DNA from: Exobacillus caeni | GTDB lineage: Bacteria > Bacillota > Bacilli > Bacillales > Guptibacillaceae | Length of the DNA stretch: 64,000 bases | Reading direction: 5' to 3' | NCBI RefSeq assembly: GCF_005747095.1 | Contig: NZ_SWLG01000015.1 | Coordinates: 1-64,000, forward strand | In this document: positions 32,053-42,081 of the stretch, piece after piece | Position numbering within the stretch: position 1 is the stretch's first letter | Layout of the letters: each line of letters starts with the position of its first letter | Program-made: the position numbers and the translations under genes | Notes under the pieces: generated by a model | Seen by the model: the letters and a program-made list of their open reading frames with translations, nothing else | Told to the model about the DNA's origin: nothing | The model's database searches: none

Positions 32053-33345
32053 TCATGGGTATAAACGGTTTAGCAAACGCGGGAATGGAATCGTTTCACG
32101 AACGTGCTCCACACCTGAGAGCCAGGCTACCGTACGCTCCAGACCAAGGCCGAACCCTGAGTGAGGGACCGAACCGTACTGGCGAAGCTCTAAATACCAC
32201 TTGTAAGCTTCATCTGTTAAATTATGTTCTTCGTATCGCTGTTTCATTAGCTCCAGGTCGTCGATTCTCTGGCTTCCTCCGATAATTTCTCCATAGCCTT
32301 CCGGAGCGATCAAGTCAGCACATAGGACAACTTCATCGCGCTCTGGATGGGGCTTCATGTAAAACGCTTTGATATCTTTTGGATAATTGGTAATAAATAC
32401 AGGCTTATCAAAGCTTTCAGCAATTGCGGTCTCATGTGGCGCCCCGAAATCTTCTCCCCACTCGATATCATCAAAACCTTTTTCTTTCAGTAAGTCGATC
32501 GCCTCGTCATAGCTTATCCGAGGGAACGGCGCCTGGATTTTTTCTAGTTTTGAGACATCTCGATCCAATGTCTGTAATTCGGTTTTACAGTTATTAAGTA
32601 CGGATTGAACAATATAAGAAACATAGTTTTCTTGAATCTCAAGGCTTTCTTCATGCTCCACAAAAGCCATCTCAGGCTCGATCATCCAGAATTCGATCAG
32701 ATGGCGGCGGGTTTTTGACTTTTCAGCGCGGAAAGTCGGACCGAAAGAAAAAACTCTTCCAAAAGCCATAGCAGCTGCTTCCATATAAAGTTGTCCACTT
32801 TGAGATAAGTATGCATCTTCATCAAAATATTTAGTATGGAACAAATCGGTAGTACCTTCTGCAGAGCTGCCAGTTAAAATAGGCGGGTCAATCTTAACAA
32901 ACCCGTTATCATTAAAGAACTCATATGTTGCACGGATAATTTCGTTTCTGACCCTCATCACTGCATGCTGTCTTTTTGAGCGCAGCCAAAGATGGCGATT
33001 ATCCATCAAGAATTCTGTTCCATGTTCTTTAGGAGTGATCGGGTAATCAACAGCCTGATGGATCAGTTCAACATCCGTAACGGTTAGCTCAACCCCCGTC
33101 TGGGACCGGTCATCTTCTCGAACCACTCCAGTTACATAAACAGAGGATTCTTGCGTCAAACCCTTAGCAGTTTCCCATGTTTCTTCAGACACTTCTTTTT
33201 TTACTGCTACTCCTTGAACAAATCCAGTTCCGTCACGCAACTGCAAAAATTGGATTTTTCCGCTTGATCTTTTATTGTTTAACCAGGCTCCGATTTTAAC
33301 AGTCTGGCCAACATGTTCATTTAATTTAGAAATTGTAGTTTTCAA
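32053..33345 (-). CDS. asnS: Asparaginyl-tRNA synthetase
   Basis: About 430 residues, the B. subtilis length. The class II aaRS core has an OB-fold anticodon domain (about 1-110, with [13 protein letters not shown]), motif 2 in [24 protein letters not shown] near 215, and motif 3 in [15 protein letters not shown] near 400. It charges tRNA-Asn. The start is the TTG at 33345 (LKTTIS) since GGAGGG sits just upstream. A TTG five codons earlier overlaps that RBS. I found no T-box leader, only a hairpin at 33408. Confidence 0.96.
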   Translation of the reverse strand: MKTTISKLNEHVGQTVKIGAWLNNKRSSGKIQFLQLRDGTGFVQGVAVKKEVSEETWETAKGLTQESSVYVTGVVREDDRSQTGVELTVTDVELIHQAVDYPITPKEHGTEFLMDNRHLWLRSKRQHAVMRVRNEIIRATYEFFNDNGFVKIDPPILTGSSAEGTTDLFHTKYFDEDAYLSQSGQLYMEAAAMAFGRVFSFGPTFRAEKSKTRRHLIEFWMIEPEMAFVEHEESLEIQENYVSYIVQSVLNNCKTELQTLDRDVSKLEKIQAPFPRISYDEAIDLLKEKGFDDIEWGEDFGAPHETAIAESFDKPVFITNYPKDIKAFYMKPHPERDEVVLCADLIAPEGYGEIIGGSQRIDDLELMKQRYEEHNLTDEAYKWYLELRQYGSVPHSGFGLGLERTVAWLSGVEHVRETIPFPRLLNRLYP

Positions 33346-33407
33346 CGTGCTTCCCTCCAACTTTACACTTATGTATGGATTTCATTATACATTTCTTTTG
33401 TTTTTGC

Positions 33408-33446
33408 AACAACCGGAGAGACTACTTCCTTGTTTCTCCGGTTGTT
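33408..33446. terminator. Terminator-like hairpin between aspB and asnS
   Basis: AACAACCGGAGA pairs perfectly with TCTCCGGTTGTT around 15 bases. It is followed by TTTAG on the plus strand and GCAAAAAC on the minus strand. It probably reduces readthrough from aspB into asnS, with a weak T tract. Confidence 0.55.
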
Positions 33447-33474
33447 TTAGACTGCGCTTGTAAACAGAGCGTTT

Positions 33475-34662
33475 TTAAGATGACTTTTTAGCGATGAACT
33501 GATCGATTCGTTCAAGCGCTTCTAATATCGTATCCAGTGAGGTTGCATAGGAAAGACGTACATTTTCCGGTGAACCAAACCCGGAGCCGGGAACGATCGC
33601 AACCTTTTCTTCTTCCAGTAAAGCTTTAACAAAATCGTCCACTGAATCATAGCCAGTCATTTCTGCTGCTTTTTTTGCATTTGGGAATAAATAGAAAGCT
33701 CCGCTTGGCTTTACACATGACAGACCAGGTATTTGTACCAGCCGGTCGTATACTTTATTTAAGCGTTCTTCAAATGCCTGGCGCATCTCTTCAACAGGAT
33801 CTTGAGTACCATCATACGCGGCGATTGCCCCGTATTGTGCGATAGAAGTAGGATTAGAAGTCGAATGGCTTGCCAGGTTCGTCATCGCTTTTATAATGCG
33901 TTTGTCTCCGGCAGCATAGCCAATTCTCCAGCCTGTCATACTGTGGGACTTTGAAACACCATTAATAATAACCGTCTGTTTTTTCAGCTTTTCAGAAAGT
34001 TGAGCGATCGAAGTAAAGGTAGCATCACCGTAGACAAGCTTTTCATAAATTTCATCCGAAACAATTAAAAGGCCATGCTTCAAACAAACTTCACCGATTG
34101 CCTGCAGTTCCTCTCTGGTATAAATAGAACCCGTAGGATTGCTTGGAGAGTTGAGAATGATTGCTTTTGTTTTTTGCGTAACTGCCTTTTCAACTTGCTC
34201 AGGTGTGATTTTAAACCGGTTTTCTTCTTCACCATCAATATAAACGGGTTTTCCTCCGGCAAGCTTAACCTGTTCTGGATAACTCACCCAGTATGGGGTT
34301 GGAACGATCACTTCATCTTCTTCATCTAACAGGACTTGAAACAGCGTATATAGCGCATGTTTTGCACCTGTGCATACGATGATTTCTTCAGGTGAATATG
34401 TAAGGCTCTGGTCCCTTTCAAATTTCCTTGCGATGCTTTGTTTTAATTCAAGTAAACCACCTGAAGGAGTATATTTTGTAAAACCCTCGTTCATTGACTT
34501 AACCGCAGCATCAATAATATGCTGAGGAGTATTAAAATCCGGCTCGCCTGCCCCCAGCCCGATCACATCATGACCTTCCTGCTTTAATTCTTTTGCTTTT
34601 GCTGTGATCGCAAGTGTTGTTGATGGTGTTAACGCTTCTACCCTTTTTGAAAGTTGAACCAC
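33475..34662 (-). CDS. aspB: Aspartate aminotransferase, class I
   Basis: 395 residues. PLP-dependent type I fold. It has the CTGAKHALYTLFQVL region near 91, the substrate-region NSPSNPTGS near 171, the Schiff-base Lys in GVSKSHSMTGWRIGYAAG near 234, and RLSYATS near 370 with the substrate-binding Arg. It converts aspartate and 2-oxoglutarate to oxaloacetate and glutamate. The start is GTG after GGGAGGAA. It precedes asnS, as in B. subtilis. Confidence 0.96.
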   Translation of the reverse strand: MVQLSKRVEALTPSTTLAITAKAKELKQEGHDVIGLGAGEPDFNTPQHIIDAAVKSMNEGFTKYTPSGGLLELKQSIARKFERDQSLTYSPEEIIVCTGAKHALYTLFQVLLDEEDEVIVPTPYWVSYPEQVKLAGGKPVYIDGEEENRFKITPEQVEKAVTQKTKAIILNSPSNPTGSIYTREELQAIGEVCLKHGLLIVSDEIYEKLVYGDATFTSIAQLSEKLKKQTVIINGVSKSHSMTGWRIGYAAGDKRIIKAMTNLASHSTSNPTSIAQYGAIAAYDGTQDPVEEMRQAFEERLNKVYDRLVQIPGLSCVKPSGAFYLFPNAKKAAEMTGYDSVDDFVKALLEEEKVAIVPGSGFGSPENVRLSYATSLDTILEALERIDQFIAKKSS

Positions 34663-34679
34663 GTTAATTCCTCCCTATC

Positions 34680-35174
34680 CTATTGTTTCAAACTGTGTTT
34701 CCTCCAGTATTCTCCATTGCTGAAATTATGATAGCTAATTACATAGCGGTTGTCTTTATCAATGTAGGTGGCTTCCCAGACCAGCTTGTCTTTGCCGTCT
34801 TCATTTGTTTTAATGCCTGGCTTAATGGCTTTAATTTCTTTCGGTTGTTCTTCTTGTTTAATTTTAGTTCTAATCTCTTGTTTTGAAGCTCCGCTGCTTT
34901 TTTCACGAATCGTTATCTCTTTTCCTTCTTTTTCAGGCACCCATACATATTTTTCGGAATCATCCCGGTCTTTGCCGAGAATAACGGTGTAAGCTAAATC
35001 GCCATGAAAATGGTAAACCTCTTCAACCGATACGATATGTGCTTCGCTTCTTGCAGTTTTAATTGCCTGCTCCGTTTCCATTGACGGTTTATCAAGAATC
35101 TCAGCATATAGGACATACCCCTGCCAGATTATGAGCCCGATGAAAACAACAGCAGCGATACCAAACCAACGCAT
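34680..35174 (-). CDS. ypmB: Membrane-anchored PepSY-like protein YpmB
   Basis: 164 residues. An N-terminal helix (IAAVVFIGLIIWQGYVLYAEIL) anchors it with the rest outside the cytoplasm. The remainder is PepSY-like: AIKTARSEAHIVSVEEVYHFHGD near 44 and KLVWEATYIDKDNRYVISY near 130. It is located between aspB and ypmA, as in B. subtilis. The role is unknown. PepSY domains often inhibit proteases. Confidence 0.85.
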   Translation of the reverse strand: MRWFGIAAVVFIGLIIWQGYVLYAEILDKPSMETEQAIKTARSEAHIVSVEEVYHFHGDLAYTVILGKDRDDSEKYVWVPEKEGKEITIREKSSGASKQEIRTKIKQEEQPKEIKAIKPGIKTNEDGKDKLVWEATYIDKDNRYVISYHNFSNGEYWRKHSLKQ

Positions 35175-35185
35175 ATTATTTTCCC

Positions 35186-35356
35186 CTATGTTCTATAAAT
35201 AGTAAATACCATCGTTTCGTCATCTTCTTCATCTAGCGCAAGCCCAAACATTAAATCCTGTTCTTTTAAAGTCCTATTAAGTGAATCCACAATTTTATAA
35301 ATATCTAATGATTTTTGTACTTTTACAGTGGATAAGACCTCGATTTTGCTATCCAT
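35186..35356 (-). CDS. ypmA: Small conserved protein YpmA
   Basis: 56 residues, starting MDSKIEVLSTVKVQKSLD at the ATG at 35354-35356 behind AAAGGAG. It ends FGLALDEEDDETMVFTIYRT. It is identified by position (between ypmB and dinG in B. subtilis) and by the matching size. A longer open frame upstream has no RBS and unlikely composition. The function is unknown. Confidence 0.82.
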   Translation of the reverse strand: MDSKIEVLSTVKVQKSLDIYKIVDSLNRTLKEQDLMFGLALDEEDDETMVFTIYRT

Positions 35357-35687
35357 TTCTCCACACTCCTTTAGTTCTCGGTTTCTGCTATTCCACGATG
35401 TCCTTTTCCAGGATATACGCCCCTTTTTAATAGAAGTACTTCCTTCTACGCAAAATTTTGCTAAACATACTCCTGCATGATTAGGACAAAATAGAAATAC
35501 CGCAACAGCGGGGCCATCCCCGTGTCCGCAGGTAAAAAAACTTCCCCACTTCCAACACATACCTGTATCCCTTTCCGGATACAGGTATTCATTTTAAACA
35601 CTAACTTTAATTTTAAATAATTAAGAAAAATTCGCAACTGGATAAAAGAAGAAAAAGATAACAAACACCTGGCAAAATGCTGGGGTG
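35357..35687. other. Gene-free region with one hairpin
   Basis: 331 bp between ypmA and the MBL-fold gene. A perfect 12-bp inverted repeat, ATACCTGTATCC and GGATACAGGTAT around CTTTCC (35559-35588), lies inside. There is no T tract. Open frames here lack RBS and resemble no protein. Confidence 0.4.
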
Positions 35688-36539
35688 TTACGGATAAACT
35701 CTTTTTCTTTTTGTCGGCACTGTAAAAACCTTGTACGTTTCTTCATCCATTTTTATGGTTACGCTTCCCATCCTATAGGTGTTGTAAACGTCTGTCCAGC
35801 TTTCAAGCAGCCTTTCCATAACTTGATCGTTCGGCATTTCTTTTTTCTTCTTAAAAATAATCGCCACCTGAGGATCGACTGCTTCCAAAAATGGCTGGGT
35901 CGTTCCAGAGCCGCTTCCAAAGTCCGCTACCTTAAGTAGAGCTGATTTTATATTCTCTTCATCTTTTAGCTTTTCCTCGACTATTTTGTCTGCAAAACCC
36001 ATATAAAGCATCCGGTGTTTTCCGTATTGAAATGATAATACAGATTGGCCATTTTCAGAAACATAGAAACTGCTGGCTTTTAAACCGGGAAACAGGTCAA
36101 AAGGCTTTTTTACCTCAAAAGTCGCTATTTTTGTTTCAGGCTCGGGTGAATAAGATCGAAGCTGCTTTTTTAAATGTTCAGGCCCTAATAACGTACCAAC
36201 AGAGAATTGCTCAATAATCCTTTTAATGTTGCCAGTATAAAGGGGGTCGAAATTGCTGAAGAGGAGCCAATCAACTTTCTTGATACCGTACATTTTTAGC
36301 CTGCTTATTAGCTCTTCCCCGGCTGACGGAGCCCCTGTGTTGATCAAGACCGTTTCCCCTGTTTGATTTTGCAGCAGGGTTGCCTCTCCGTCACTAAGAT
36401 CAAAAAAGGTAATTGCTATTTCGTTTTTATTCAGGTTGAGGTTAATGTTCTCCACATCAGCCTCCCTGGCAAGTACTTGGTTAACACCGATAAAAACGGT
36501 TAACAGCAGTAAGCTGAACAACAAGATCGCTCTTGGCAT
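35688..36539 (-). CDS. Metallo-beta-lactamase-fold protein without metal ligands (ComEC C-terminal type)
   Basis: 283 residues with a signal peptide (LLFSLLLLTVFIGVNQVLA, cleaved near 24). ITFFDLSDGEATLLQNQ and ETVLINTGAPSAGEELISRL match the ComEC/Rec2-type MBL domain. The HxHxDH motif of such domains, normally LTHPHADHIGG, reads LFSNFDPLYTGNI here, so the metal-binding histidines are lost. It may be a structural or sensory relic. It sits between ypmA and dinG, where B. subtilis has no such gene as far as I recall. Confidence 0.78.
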   Translation of the reverse strand: MPRAILLFSLLLLTVFIGVNQVLAREADVENINLNLNKNEIAITFFDLSDGEATLLQNQTGETVLINTGAPSAGEELISRLKMYGIKKVDWLLFSNFDPLYTGNIKRIIEQFSVGTLLGPEHLKKQLRSYSPEPETKIATFEVKKPFDLFPGLKASSFYVSENGQSVLSFQYGKHRMLYMGFADKIVEEKLKDEENIKSALLKVADFGSGSGTTQPFLEAVDPQVAIIFKKKKEMPNDQVMERLLESWTDVYNTYRMGSVTIKMDEETYKVFTVPTKRKRVYP

Positions 36540-36593
36540 CGTTATCCCTCCAAAAACTTCATAAAGATAGTTTACGGAGAATCGCTAAAGTTA

Positions 36594-39404
36594 TCACAGC
36601 CAAATATCCAATTCATTAAGAAGGTCTTCTGTCGGCGCTTTTAAAACAGGCACTGGTGGAAGCGACTGGATGAATAATTTCCCATATCGGGTCGAAATGA
36701 TTCGTCTGTCGAACACAAAAACTACGCCGCGATCTTTCTGGGTCCGCACAAGGCGGCCGAATCCCTGCTTAAAACGAATAATCGCCTGTGGAAGTGACAA
36801 ATCCATAAACGGATTGCCGCCTTCCTTTTTTATCACTTCAGACCTGGATTCAAACAGCGGGTTATCGGGCGGGGAAAACGGCAACCTGACGATAATGAGG
36901 CAGCTTAAATCTTCTCCGGGAAGATCTACTCCTTCCCAAAAGCTACTTGTGCCGAATAAAATGGCTTCATCCGTTTGCTTGAAGTTCTTTGTTAACTTCA
37001 TCCTGCTCCCGCTGTCTACTCCCTGGCTAATCAAGGAAATATCATCTTCTTCAAGCAAGTTTTTGACAACAAAATGAGTCTTTTTCAGCATGTCGTATGA
37101 GGTAAACAAAACGAGCATCCTGCCCCTTGTAACCCGGGCAATACTGACTATCGCTGCAGAAATAGCCTGTACATATACATCGGAAGAAACATCTTTAATC
37201 AAAGGAAGATCAACAGGAACCATCAACCTTGCCTGTTCTTCATAATCGAAAGGAGATTCGAGTTGCTTTGTTATGGGATCAAAAGCCTCCAATCCGAGCC
37301 TTTCCAAGATATATGAAAAAGAATTTTTAACAGATAAGGTTGCAGATGTTAACACAACGCTGTCTTTTTTCTCAAAAAACTGGTCTGCAAGCAGTTCTCC
37401 GACCTCAACAGGCTTGCTGAAAAGAAATGCCGAATTAATAGGGCCTTTCGGATCAACTTCGATCCACTTAACTTCGTTGGCATGATGTTCCAACATCAAG
37501 TAGTTTATCTTTTCGCCTTCTTCACCAAGTGCGTTCACCATACTTTGAAAATCTGCAACAATTCCTTTTTCATCCATAGATAGATGCTCTTGCTTTTCCT
37601 CAAGTGCTTTTACAATTCCTTTTAACTGTTTAAGAATATCTCTTGTCCCAAACACAACTCGGTTTGCTGCTTCTGTGATCGCTTCCCAGTACTCCCCTTC
37701 TTCATCTGTCAACCGGTAAGAAAGCCTTCCGATCTCATTCGACCCTGACACTTTCCTTGCGGCATAACTATGAAGCATGCGGAAGGTTTCATCAATATCG
37801 GAAAGAACAACCCTGGTTTGGTCTTCTGTTACGTTCAATTGCTCTAATTCACGGAATAGGCCTTTTTCCTCCAACAGATCTTTTATTTTTACGTTTAACC
37901 CGCTGCCATCTTTTAGTCCGATCCTGTCGAACTGTTGAAGCAAAGAAAAATAATCGGTTCGTACGCCAAAATAATCCCCTACTATATCCTCAAGGTGATG
38001 AGCTTCATCCACAATCACATTGTCATATGCAGGGAGGAGCTGGTGGTTGGCAACAAGGTCTGTGAACAAAAGGGCATGGTTCGTTATGATGATATCCGCC
38101 TGCTGCGCTTCCCTTCTCCTTCTTTGATAAAAGCATCTGGAAAACCACGGTGATTTCTGTGTCAGCGACACATTTACGTCACTTTTTATCTGATGCCAGA
38201 AAATTTTTCCACCAGAAGGCAAATTTAGCTCATCCACATCCCCATAATCTGTTTCTAGGAGCCAGATTAAGATCTGCGCTTTTGATAATACCGTGTCGTA
38301 GTTATTTTCTTCTGTTTGGAATAGTTGCTGTTCAAACCTACGCAAATCAATATAATTATTTCTTCCCTTTAATAACGCTGCATTGATGTCAAATGGAAGT
38401 ATTTCTTTTAACAAAGGAATATCCCGATCCAGGAGCTGTTGCTGGAGCTGTATAGTATGAGTACTAATTACAACTGGCTTTCCTGTCTTTTTGGCAAGAT
38501 AAATACTTGGAAGCAAGTATGCAAGAGACTTTCCGATTCCTGTACCGGCTTCAATAATGGCATGCCTTTTTTCTTCCTGTGCTTCATTTATAGCTTTCAT
38601 CATTTCTGTCTGGCCTTCACGCAGTTCGAAACCCTGCATCACAGTGGAAAGCTCTTTCATCATTTCTTCTCTTGAGGCGGTGAAATCGACCTCCAGTCTA
38701 TCTCCTTTATCTTCTTTTTCTTCGTACCATTTTAGAGCAAGCTGCCTAAAAACATCGATTTCCTCTTCATCTTGTTGAAGGGAGGTCAGCTTTTTTCTTA
38801 TAAGAGCAGTGATAATATGCTCGACATCACTATGAAACCTCTTTACAAGAGGTTCGAGATTTTGAAGGGTTAACAGCGGCAATGCTTCCATCTTTTTCAT
38901 CAAGTAAATAAAAATCTGTGCAGTTACTTCTGCATCGCTGTCAGCTTGATGCGGATTGGCATGATCGATGGAAAGATAATCTGCCAGCTGATTTAATTTA
39001 TACGCGTCTGCCCGGGGCAAAAGCATCCTTGACAGCTCTACCGTATCGATCACCGGCCCCATGAACGCTTCATAACCGCATCGTTCTAGTTCAAAGTTTA
39101 AAAAAGCCAGATCGAAGCGGACATTATGCGCGACAAGATACGCACCATCAAGCCTCTTTAATAGTTCAGGTGCTACTTCTAAAAAGTCCGGAGCATCATC
39201 AAGCACTTCTTCGCTAATCCCGGTTAACTGTTCAACGAACAAAGGGATCGGGGCAGCAGCATTAACAAAACTGGAATATCGGTCGATTATCTTGTTTTCT
39301 TCCACCACAACAGCGCCAACTTGAATAATTCTATCTCCGTTTTTGGGAGAATTGCCGGTCGCTTCTAAATCTAATATGACATAACGATTTTTCAAATTGT
39401 TCAC
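36594..39404 (-). CDS. dinG: DinG family 3'-5' exonuclease/helicase-like protein
   Basis: 936 residues. The N-terminal DEDD exonuclease domain (about 8-170) has ILDLEATG, AHNVRFDLAF and HQADSDAEV. The superfamily 2 helicase domain has Walker A in EAGTGIGKSLAYLLPS near 285-300 and a DEAHHLED box near 465. VRLPFSPPDNP lies near 830. B. subtilis-type DinG keeps the exonuclease but is not known to unwind DNA. It is divergent in context but co-oriented with panD, with 278 bp (terminator only) between. Confidence 0.94.
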   Translation of the reverse strand: MNNLKNRYVILDLEATGNSPKNGDRIIQVGAVVVEENKIIDRYSSFVNAAAPIPLFVEQLTGISEEVLDDAPDFLEVAPELLKRLDGAYLVAHNVRFDLAFLNFELERCGYEAFMGPVIDTVELSRMLLPRADAYKLNQLADYLSIDHANPHQADSDAEVTAQIFIYLMKKMEALPLLTLQNLEPLVKRFHSDVEHIITALIRKKLTSLQQDEEEIDVFRQLALKWYEEKEDKGDRLEVDFTASREEMMKELSTVMQGFELREGQTEMMKAINEAQEEKRHAIIEAGTGIGKSLAYLLPSIYLAKKTGKPVVISTHTIQLQQQLLDRDIPLLKEILPFDINAALLKGRNNYIDLRRFEQQLFQTEENNYDTVLSKAQILIWLLETDYGDVDELNLPSGGKIFWHQIKSDVNVSLTQKSPWFSRCFYQRRRREAQQADIIITNHALLFTDLVANHQLLPAYDNVIVDEAHHLEDIVGDYFGVRTDYFSLLQQFDRIGLKDGSGLNVKIKDLLEEKGLFRELEQLNVTEDQTRVVLSDIDETFRMLHSYAARKVSGSNEIGRLSYRLTDEEGEYWEAITEAANRVVFGTRDILKQLKGIVKALEEKQEHLSMDEKGIVADFQSMVNALGEEGEKINYLMLEHHANEVKWIEVDPKGPINSAFLFSKPVEVGELLADQFFEKKDSVVLTSATLSVKNSFSYILERLGLEAFDPITKQLESPFDYEEQARLMVPVDLPLIKDVSSDVYVQAISAAIVSIARVTRGRMLVLFTSYDMLKKTHFVVKNLLEEDDISLISQGVDSGSRMKLTKNFKQTDEAILFGTSSFWEGVDLPGEDLSCLIIVRLPFSPPDNPLFESRSEVIKKEGGNPFMDLSLPQAIIRFKQGFGRLVRTQKDRGVVFVFDRRIISTRYGKLFIQSLPPVPVLKAPTEDLLNELDIWL

Positions 39405-39635
39405 CTCAGCTTAAAACCCATTTCGTTAGGTTCTGGCAAACGGTGTAAACCATGTATGTATATAAATTGCTTAAATATACGTATCATGTTTTCTCCTACC
39501 CATTAGCTTTACCGTTTTTTTTCTATCATTCATGTTGCAACTCGCTTTTTTACTTTATCATTTTTTCTTTAAGAAAAAAACTCTTCAGAAGGTTGGAATT
39601 CCATTTTTGCTTCTTAAAAAGATTTTCCTTTATGG

Positions 39636-39674
39636 CAAAAAAGATCCCCCTGCTTTACAAAAGCGGGAGATCCA
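39636..39674 (-). terminator. Terminator of panBCD
   Basis: On the minus strand GATCTCCCGC pairs with GCAGGGGGATC around a short loop, followed by TTTTTT. The remaining part of 39405-39682 holds no gene. Confidence 0.85.
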
Positions 39675-39682
39675 AGAAGAAT

Positions 39683-40066
39683 TTAATAAACTGTTGCCGC
39701 CGGTTCGGTTCCTAGCATCTCTACAATTTGATTGTCCTCATTCATAATAGCAACCTTTGGAACATGTACGCGAGCTTCTTCATCACTCATCATTGCATAA
39801 GAAACAATGATGACAACATCCCCTTCCTGGACCAGACGGGCTGCTGCTCCATTAAGGCAAACCTCTCCGCTTCCTCTTCTGCCAGGAATGATATAGGTTT
39901 CAAGGCGGGCGCCGTTATTGTTATTTACAATTTGTACTTTTTCATTCGGCAGCATATTTACTGCATCGATAATATCTTCATCGATTGTAATGCTACCAAC
40001 ATAGTTAAGGTTAGCCCCGGTAACACGGGCACGATGGATTTTGCCTTTCATCATAGTTCGGAACAT
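39683..40066 (-). CDS. panD: Aspartate 1-decarboxylase
   Basis: 127 residues, the family length. It makes beta-alanine for pantothenate. Self-processing gives a pyruvoyl group from the serine in [11 protein letters not shown] (Gly24-Ser25). The start is the ATG after GGAGTGAGTATA. A GTG three codons earlier is within that spacer. It lies 34 bp after panC in the panB-panC-panD operon. Confidence 0.96.
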   Translation of the reverse strand: MFRTMMKGKIHRARVTGANLNYVGSITIDEDIIDAVNMLPNEKVQIVNNNNGARLETYIIPGRRGSGEVCLNGAAARLVQEGDVVIIVSYAMMSDEEARVHVPKVAIMNEDNQIVEMLGTEPAATVY

Positions 40067-40100
40067 TATACTCACTCCTTACGTTCTACATGCAATCTAT

Positions 40101-40946
40101 TTAAACCGTTAAAATCAAGTTATCAATCAATCTTGCCTTATTAAACTTTACCGCGATGGCGATAATGATTTTATTTTCGAGCTTTGCAACAGGCTTTAGC
40201 CCCGGATAAGATAAAATTTCAATATAATCGATTTCTCCAGAGGTTTGTTGGCTTAATATTTCTTTCACTTTGCCAAGTACCGGCTCAGGATTCCGCTCTC
40301 CGTCTTCAATCATTGATTCTGCAGTTTTCAGACTCTCAAAAAGGGCTGGTGCCTCTGCCCTTTCCTGCTCGGATAGATAGACGTTCCTTGAACTTTTGGC
40401 AAGGCCGTCAGATTCCCTTACAGTCGCACAGGGGATGATTTCTACCGGAACGTTGAAGTCTGATACGAGGCCATCGACAACTGCCACCTGCTGAGCATCT
40501 TTTAATCCGAAGTAAATCCGGTCTGGTCCTACAATTTGAAGTAGCTTCATGACAACGGTAGCAACACCATCAAAATGGCCAGGTCTTGATGCACCGCATA
40601 AAACGTCAACCCTGTTCATCACTGTTAACGTTGTTGTCCTTTCTTGCGGATACATTTCTTCCACAGAAGGGTAAAACAGAAAGTCGGCTCCATGTTCTTT
40701 TGCAACCTTCTCATCACGCTCAAGATCGCGTGGATAACTGTCAAAATCCTCGTTTGGCCCAAACTGCAGCGGATTTACAAAAATGCTGACCACGACTACA
40801 TCATTTTCTTGTTTTGCCTGTTCTATTAAAGAAATATGCCCTTCATGAAGATACCCCATAGTAGGAACAAATCCGACTGACTTGCCATCGATGAATAGGT
40901 CCTTCCTCTTTTTTTGCATTTCTTTTATGGTGCTGATCACGTTCAT
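40101..40946 (-). CDS. panC: Pantothenate synthetase
   Basis: 281 residues. It joins pantoate and beta-alanine using ATP. The nucleotide-binding [16 protein letters not shown] is at about 28-43 (the HIGH-like motif) and the [13 protein letters not shown]-like motif lies near 188-196. It is 2 bp from the end of panB, so it is translationally coupled. Confidence 0.96.
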   Translation of the reverse strand: MNVISTIKEMQKKRKDLFIDGKSVGFVPTMGYLHEGHISLIEQAKQENDVVVVSIFVNPLQFGPNEDFDSYPRDLERDEKVAKEHGADFLFYPSVEEMYPQERTTTLTVMNRVDVLCGASRPGHFDGVATVVMKLLQIVGPDRIYFGLKDAQQVAVVDGLVSDFNVPVEIIPCATVRESDGLAKSSRNVYLSEQERAEAPALFESLKTAESMIEDGERNPEPVLGKVKEILSQQTSGEIDYIEILSYPGLKPVAKLENKIIIAIAVKFNKARLIDNLILTV

Positions 40947-40948
40947 TT

Positions 40949-41785
40949 CTATTCTTTGCCTCCATACACTCCCGCAAGCTGTTCTTCCTTCATTGTAAAA
41001 GAATGTTCATCTCCAGGAAATTGAACCGCCTTCACTTCCGAAACATACTGGCCTATCGCTTCGGTAATCTCGCTCGAAATACTTGCATACTGTTTAACAA
41101 ACTTAGGAACCCGGTCAACCCCGTAACCGATTAAATCATGGTATACAAGGACCTGGCCATCTGCAGCATTTCCAGCACCGATACCGATAACTGGGATAGA
41201 GAGTTCTGCTGCTACTATTTCTGTCAATTGTTTCGGAATACATTCCAGCACTAGTGAAAAAGCACCGGCTTCTTCTACCTTTTTGGCATCCTTTATCAGT
41301 TGTTCTGCGGCAGCAGAATCTTTGCCCTGTACTTTATAGCCTCCTAGGACACCGACCGACTGAGGAGTCAACCCAAGATGGCCCATCACCGGAACTCCCG
41401 ATGCTGTCAGCCTGGAAATCCGGTTGATAACATCTCCCGCACCTTCTACTTTTACTGCGTGAGCGCCAGCTTCCTGTATTAGTCTCGCAGCATTGGCAAG
41501 GGTGTCTTCATCTGATATATGGTAAGTCATAAATGGCATATCTGTAACAACAAACGTATCATGTGCCCCTCTACGAACTGCTTTTGTGTGGAGAATCATA
41601 TCCTCCAGCGTAACAGGAACGGTAGAATCGTATCCAAGCGCTACCATGCCAACAGAGTCTCCTACAAGGATCAAATCGATCCCAGCCTGTTCTGCAAGTT
41701 TTGAGGCAGGAAAATCATACGCTGTCATCATCGCTATTTTTTCTTTGGCTTGTTTCATTTTCAAAAAATCTTTTGTCGTTTTCAT
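40949..41785 (-). CDS. panB: 3-methyl-2-oxobutanoate hydroxymethyltransferase
   Basis: 278 residues. It uses methylene-THF to make ketopantoate. [19 protein letters not shown] near 36-54 binds the metal and substrate, and [13 protein letters not shown] near 115 is another conserved stretch. The start is the ATG behind AAAGGAGGAG at 41785, not the in-frame codon 57 bp earlier. The 296 bp up to birA contain no gene and only weak promoter-like boxes. Confidence 0.96.
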   Translation of the reverse strand: MKTTKDFLKMKQAKEKIAMMTAYDFPASKLAEQAGIDLILVGDSVGMVALGYDSTVPVTLEDMILHTKAVRRGAHDTFVVTDMPFMTYHISDEDTLANAARLIQEAGAHAVKVEGAGDVINRISRLTASGVPVMGHLGLTPQSVGVLGGYKVQGKDSAAAEQLIKDAKKVEEAGAFSLVLECIPKQLTEIVAAELSIPVIGIGAGNAADGQVLVYHDLIGYGVDRVPKFVKQYASISSEITEAIGQYVSEVKAVQFPGDEHSFTMKEEQLAGVYGGKE

Positions 41786-42081
41786 CTTTCTCCTCCTTTT
41801 GTTAGAGGAACATGAAACCGAATAAAAAATCCTTCTTTCCAATTATGAAGCAGCTCAAAGAAAATGTTAAAGATTCAAAAACCATAACATCTTCAGGCTT
41901 GCTTCCTGTTGAAGGAAGAAGGACGGGTGTTTTACTTTTTCGGTATTCATCCCTCTGTCCCAGTCCGTATTGGATCAAGGCAGACTATTTTTAAATGGCT
42001 TTAAAAGGTGCAGTTCCATTAGTGGATACCGCCCATTTCAATTTGTAGTATAACAAAAAAATATGAAATGCGGGTCTTTTT

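Noticed and set aside
33346-33474. Possible T-box leader before asnS
   Set aside because: Only about 130 bp separate aspB and asnS and none of the T-box core text (such as the TGGNACC tRNA-binding stretch) is present. The hairpin is better explained as a terminator of aspB.
35186-35560. A 124-codon frame extending ypmA upstream
   Set aside because: Only the last 56 codons have an RBS-backed start and look like YpmA. The upstream part has no RBS and an odd composition.
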